From contig JALOQC010000082.1 of assembly GCA_025453555.1 (NCBI GenBank), forward strand, positions 1-38,265: a DNA stretch of 38,265 nt, in the 5' to 3' direction. The stretch's first letter is position 1, and every line of letters starts with the position of its first letter. Position numbers and translations under genes: made by a program. Shown here piece after piece: positions 35,574-38,265 of the stretch. This DNA is from Myxococcota bacterium. Lineage in GTDB: Bacteria > Myxococcota_A > Polyangia > Polyangiales > Houyiibacteriaceae. The notes beneath the pieces were generated by a model that was not told where the DNA came from, did no database searches, and was given only the letters and a program-made list of their open reading frames with translations.

Positions 35574-38265
35574 GCGTCGCTCCTTCGTGCGTCGCGGCTC
35601 GCGAGCTCGTCGACCGCGGCTCTCGCCGCGTCGAGCTCCTTCACGCGATCGAGATCCACCAGCGCGAAGCCGCGCTCGGCCCAACGCGCGCGCTCACGCT
35701 CGGTCACGTCGTAGGCGAAGACCGCGCGAGCCTCCGCGAGCATCAACTGCACGTCGCTGGGCGGGCGCTCGAGGTCGAGCTCTTCGCTCGGGGGCGGAAG
35801 GCCCGCCTCGTGGAGCATCCGCCAGAACGCCGCTTGCTCCGTCCATTGCTCGACGATCGGAGCCCACTCGGGCGCGTCGCGCGGACCTTCACGTTCGGTC
35901 GGAGCGTCCTCCTCGGCGATCCGCGCGAGGCTCGGAAGCTCCGCCGCGAGCGACGCATCGGTCACGAAGCGGAGCGTCGCGCCGAGCTCGTCCACGAACT
36001 GCAAGATCACGTGCGCGTCGAGCCACGCGTTCCAGTCGCGCACGTAGTCCGCGTCTCGGCGTCGCTCCGCCGCGTCCTGAAGTCGCAGCACGAACGTGTG
36101 CGCGCCTTGGAGCCGCGTGAGGCCGAGCCACGCCGCCCCGTGCCGTGCGAGCCCTCGTGCGCGCGCGGGTAAGGTCGCACGCGGATCGAGCAGCGCCGAG
36201 AGATCCGCCGACGGGTCCGCGAGCGTGCCCTGCACGAGCCGACGCGCCGCGTCCTCGGCGAGGCGCGCGAAGCCGCTCTTCTTCACTGGGTCGGCGGGGT
36301 CAGCCGCCGACTTCTTCGTCGTCGCGACGCCTGGCGAGGCATTCGCGTCGCGCGGCGGGTCGTGCAGGTACGCGAGCAGGAGCGCCATCGCGCCCGTCGT
36401 GTCCGAGAGCGCGTCTCCCACCACGATCTTCTGCGTGCGCGCAAGGACCACCGCCTCGTCGAGCGGCGCGAAGCGTCGACGCGTGGTCGGCCCTTCGCAC
36501 GCGTCGAGGTCGGCCCAGGTCACCGACCAGACGCGGTAGCGCCCGGACTCCAGGATCGCGGAGCGTTTGCGGGCGTCGTCGTCGAGACGGCTCGCGTCCT
36601 GAAGAGAAGCTCGGCCGATCTCCGCAAGCCGCCCTACTGGACGGCGCGCAGCGAGCGATGGCGAGCGAAGGCTCGTGGGTGGGGGCCCCATCGAGGCTTC
36701 ATGCCCCGTGGGGGAGGGGCTGGCGACAGCCCCTCGGAGAAGCTGGCTCGGCTGCGCGTGGAACTCGAAGCCGTCGCAGAAGACCGCGATCGCTCGCACG
36801 TCGTCGAGGCGTTCGCGCGTTCCGTCCTCTCCGACCTTCGCGGTCGGGGTGATCACGTAGTCGGGCTGAGACGGGATCGACACGCCCTCGGAGGGACCGA
36901 GGAGCGGCTGGCCCACCATCCTCCACCGATGGCCCGCGAGCTCGAAGCTCCACTGCACGCGCCCCGCGTGCGGGACGCGCCGCACCTTGCCGCCGGCCGC
37001 TTCGATCGACGCCTCGAGCGTGCGCGCGAAGCGGCGCTCCAACGCGCTCTCGCCCACGTTCGCGATCGAGAGCTCCGAGAGCGAGTCGACCTGCTCGAGC
37101 TTCGGCAACGCGCGGAGGATTCCATCGAGCATCTCGACCGCCACGCGGCGTGAGATGTCGTCGCGCGCGCTCGCGTCTCGGTAGCCGTAGAGGCAGCGGT
37201 AGCAGCCGTCCGCGCACGTGCAGCTCGAGACCGCCTCGAAGGCGCCGCGCACCAACGCCTCGAGGCGCGCGCGATCGCGGTGCAGCTCGGCGAGGTAACC
37301 CGTCCCGCCGGGCACGGTGTCGTAGACCACCAAGAACACCACGCGTCCGTCGCTGCGGCCGGGCGCCGACATCGTCGTGAAGCCGAGGTGCGCCGCGCGA
37401 CCTCCGAAGAGCCGCCGCGCGCCGAGCGCAATCGACGCGCGCAAGGTCGCGGTCGCGACACGTTCGGACGCGAGCTCCACCGGCACCACGAAGCGAAGCG
37501 CCTCCGTCTCGATGCTCCGCGCGAGCGCGACCTCGACCATCTTCGCCGCGCGTTTCCCAAGCTTCACCGGGCAAAACGGCGCGTGGTCGGCCTTGACCTC
37601 GGTCGCATGACCACGCGGCGGCGGCTGCACCTGCCCGCAGTCCTGGCAGACCACGAAGCCGCGCTCCTTGAAGTGCTCGCCCGCGATCTTGCGTCCCTCG
37701 CCCTCCGCGCCGACCTCGCCCCAGTTGAGCTGCCGCAGCGTGACGCCGCGCAAGAGCTCGTAGCCGAAGGTGATCGGAGTCGAAGCCACGTGGGCCTCGC
37801 CGACCGTCGCGCGCGCGGTCTCGACCACCTCCGTCACGCGGTATCGCTTCTCGCGGCGCTCCTCCGTCTCGTCTGCCGTCGTGGCTTCGAGCAAGTCCGC
37901 GTACGACCACGCTTGCTCGAAGCGCACCACCCGTCGGAGCTGTCCGACGTCGCGGTAGCCAGGCGCACCACACGAAGGGCAGTCGCCCGGATGTGCGCCG
38001 TCGTCGAGCGCGCTGTGGTGGCACTCGGGACAGAAGCGACGCTCTTCCGTGCGCGGATGCTGCCGCGTGCCGAGATCGATGCGGCCAATCGTGACCTTGT
38101 GGCCTTCCGCGTAGAAGGTGTTGAAGGGCGCAAGCTCGCGAAGCGCGGCCGACGCGGGTCGGAGGTACTCGTAGCGGCGCTTCTGACGCGGCGCCTCGCC
38201 CTCGCGGACACGCAGCACCGAACGCAGCGTCACGCCCTTCTCGGGGAAGGCGTAGTTCGGGAGCA
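35570..38265 (-). CDS. DEAD/DEAH-type helicase C-terminal part with DUF1998 and nuclease-like tail (start outside window)
   Basis: The last 898 codons of a larger protein; the start and helicase motor lie beyond the right edge. The visible part opens LPNYAFPEKGVTLRSVLRVR, typical of the region after the helicase core in DUF1998 proteins. Zinc-binding clusters follow: FCPECHHSALDD with CPSCGAPGY, then VCQDCGQVQPP with HAPFCPV. The DUF1998 core has VFLVVYDTVPGGTGYLAEL and the four-Cys VSSCTCADGCYRCLYGYRD. After it, residues with LERRFARTLEASIEAAGGKV, IPSQPDYVITP and AIAVFCDGFEFHA look like a PD-(D/E)XK/Vsr-like nuclease (Asp in PDYVI, then D-G-F-E-F-H). A ~45-residue insertion encoded by repeat-like DNA splits this domain, and a 22-bp palindrome lies further on. 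The tail (~350 residues) is unassigned. The stop overlaps the UvrD-like gene. Related helicases occur in DISARM and Druantia. Confidence 0.87.
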   Translation of the reverse strand, partial: LPNYAFPEKGVTLRSVLRVREGEAPRQKRRYEYLRPASAALRELAPFNTFYAEGHKVTIGRIDLGTRQHPRTEERRFCPECHHSALDDGAHPGDCPSCGAPGYRDVGQLRRVVRFEQAWSYADLLEATTADETEERREKRYRVTEVVETARATVGEAHVASTPITFGYELLRGVTLRQLNWGEVGAEGEGRKIAGEHFKERGFVVCQDCGQVQPPPRGHATEVKADHAPFCPVKLGKRAAKMVEVALARSIETEALRFVVPVELASERVATATLRASIALGARRLFGGRAAHLGFTTMSAPGRSDGRVVFLVVYDTVPGGTGYLAELHRDRARLEALVRGAFEAVSSCTCADGCYRCLYGYRDASARDDISRRVAVEMLDGILRALPKLEQVDSLSELSIANVGESALERRFARTLEASIEAAGGKVRRVPHAGRVQWSFELAGHRWRMVGQPLLGPSEGVSIPSQPDYVITPTAKVGEDGTRERLDDVRAIAVFCDGFEFHAQPSQLLRGAVASPSPTGHEASMGPPPTSLRSPSLAARRPVGRLAEIGRASLQDASRLDDDARKRSAILESGRYRVWSVTWADLDACEGPTTRRRFAPLDEAVVLARTQKIVVGDALSDTTGAMALLLAYLHDPPRDANASPGVATTKKSAADPADPVKKSGFARLAEDAARRLVQGTLADPSADLSALLDPRATLPARARGLARHGAAWLGLTRLQGAHTFVLRLQDAAERRRDADYVRDWNAWLDAHVILQFVDELGATLRFVTDASLAAELPSLARIAEEDAPTEREGPRDAPEWAPIVEQWTEQAAFWRMLHEAGLPPPSEELDLERPPSDVQLMLAEARAVFAYDVTERERARWAERGFALVDLDRVKELDAARAAVDELASRDARRSDA
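36290..36311 (+). repeat. 22-bp palindromic repeat inside the DUF1998 helicase gene
   Basis: Identical to the copy at 4880-4901 and two in the kinase gene. On the coding (minus) strand it encodes part of KSAADPADPV in a linker between the nuclease-like domain and the tail. The frame is kept. Confidence 0.92.
36609..36752 (-). repeat. Repeat-like in-frame insertion in the nuclease-like domain
   Basis: Between FCDGFEFHA and SRLDDDARKRSAIL, which are adjacent in the expected domain, lies a stretch encoding about 45-50 Pro/Ser/Gly/Arg-rich residues. Its DNA contains a perfect 9-bp inverted repeat, GAGGGGCTG (36714-36722) with CAGCCCCTC (36727-36735), and G-runs around 36680-36712 of the kind seen in intergenic repeats. 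Exact ends are approximate. Confidence 0.6.

Overview
The window is about 38 kb of very GC-rich bacterial chromosome. Nearly every reading frame is open and third codon positions are strongly G/C. The gene content points to a predatory-type deltaproteobacterial lineage (Myxococcota, probably a Polyangia/Sandaracinaceae-like organism): many lipoproteins, a receptor-type Ser/Thr kinase with a repeat ectodomain, a hybrid histidine kinase, TPR proteins, a DPP-IV lipoprotein and many short low-complexity repeats. This placement rests on protein style only; there is no rRNA in the window. No insertion sequence, transposase, prophage or CRISPR array was seen.

Layout. 1-6293: start of recN (cut by the left edge), a two-repeat lipoprotein, amt ammonium transporter, and a DPP-IV-like S9 peptidase lipoprotein facing away from amt. 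6294-14280: TetR regulator divergent from an alpha/beta hydrolase, a 14-bp tandem array, a fold-type-III PLP enzyme (amino acid deaminase/aldolase family), a histidine phosphatase with an unassigned C-terminal extension, clpP, and a membrane-anchored YiiX-like permuted NlpC/P60 enzyme. 14281-19396: a 945-residue receptor Ser/Thr kinase with about 13 extracytoplasmic repeats, a small exported beta-rich protein, and a disrupted HSL-type esterase. 19397-27214: small Cys-rich lipoprotein, rph-rdgB operon (ATGA overlap), DUF445 protein, tRNA-Leu(CAA), a TraB/GumN-like lipoprotein lacking the usual catalytic motifs, an exported TPR protein, bamD and a lipoprotein peroxiredoxin of the Bcp type. 27287-30110: GAF protein and hybrid histidine kinase, both on the minus strand and probably one signalling unit.

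30297-38265 is the most unusual part. A 1018-residue plus-strand protein carries two RNA-polymerase alpha-CTD-like modules, a sigma-70 region-4-like HTH, what look like several winged-helix segments, and a DUF1232-like tail. It converges on a translationally coupled minus-strand pair: a DUF1998-type DEAD/DEAH helicase C-terminal half with a nuclease-like tail (start outside the window), overlapping by ATGA a UvrD-like helicase with a RelE/ParE-like N-terminal domain. This set looks like an undescribed nucleic-acid-processing or defence module.

A second theme is repeats that enter genes. A 22-bp palindromic element (arms GTCGGCGG/CCGCCGAC) occurs in frame in three unrelated genes (DPP-IV, hybrid kinase, DUF1998 helicase). 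In the kinase it has been amplified into an 11-residue tandem tail. Other arrays with 14-, 12-, 10- and 8-bp units lie between genes.
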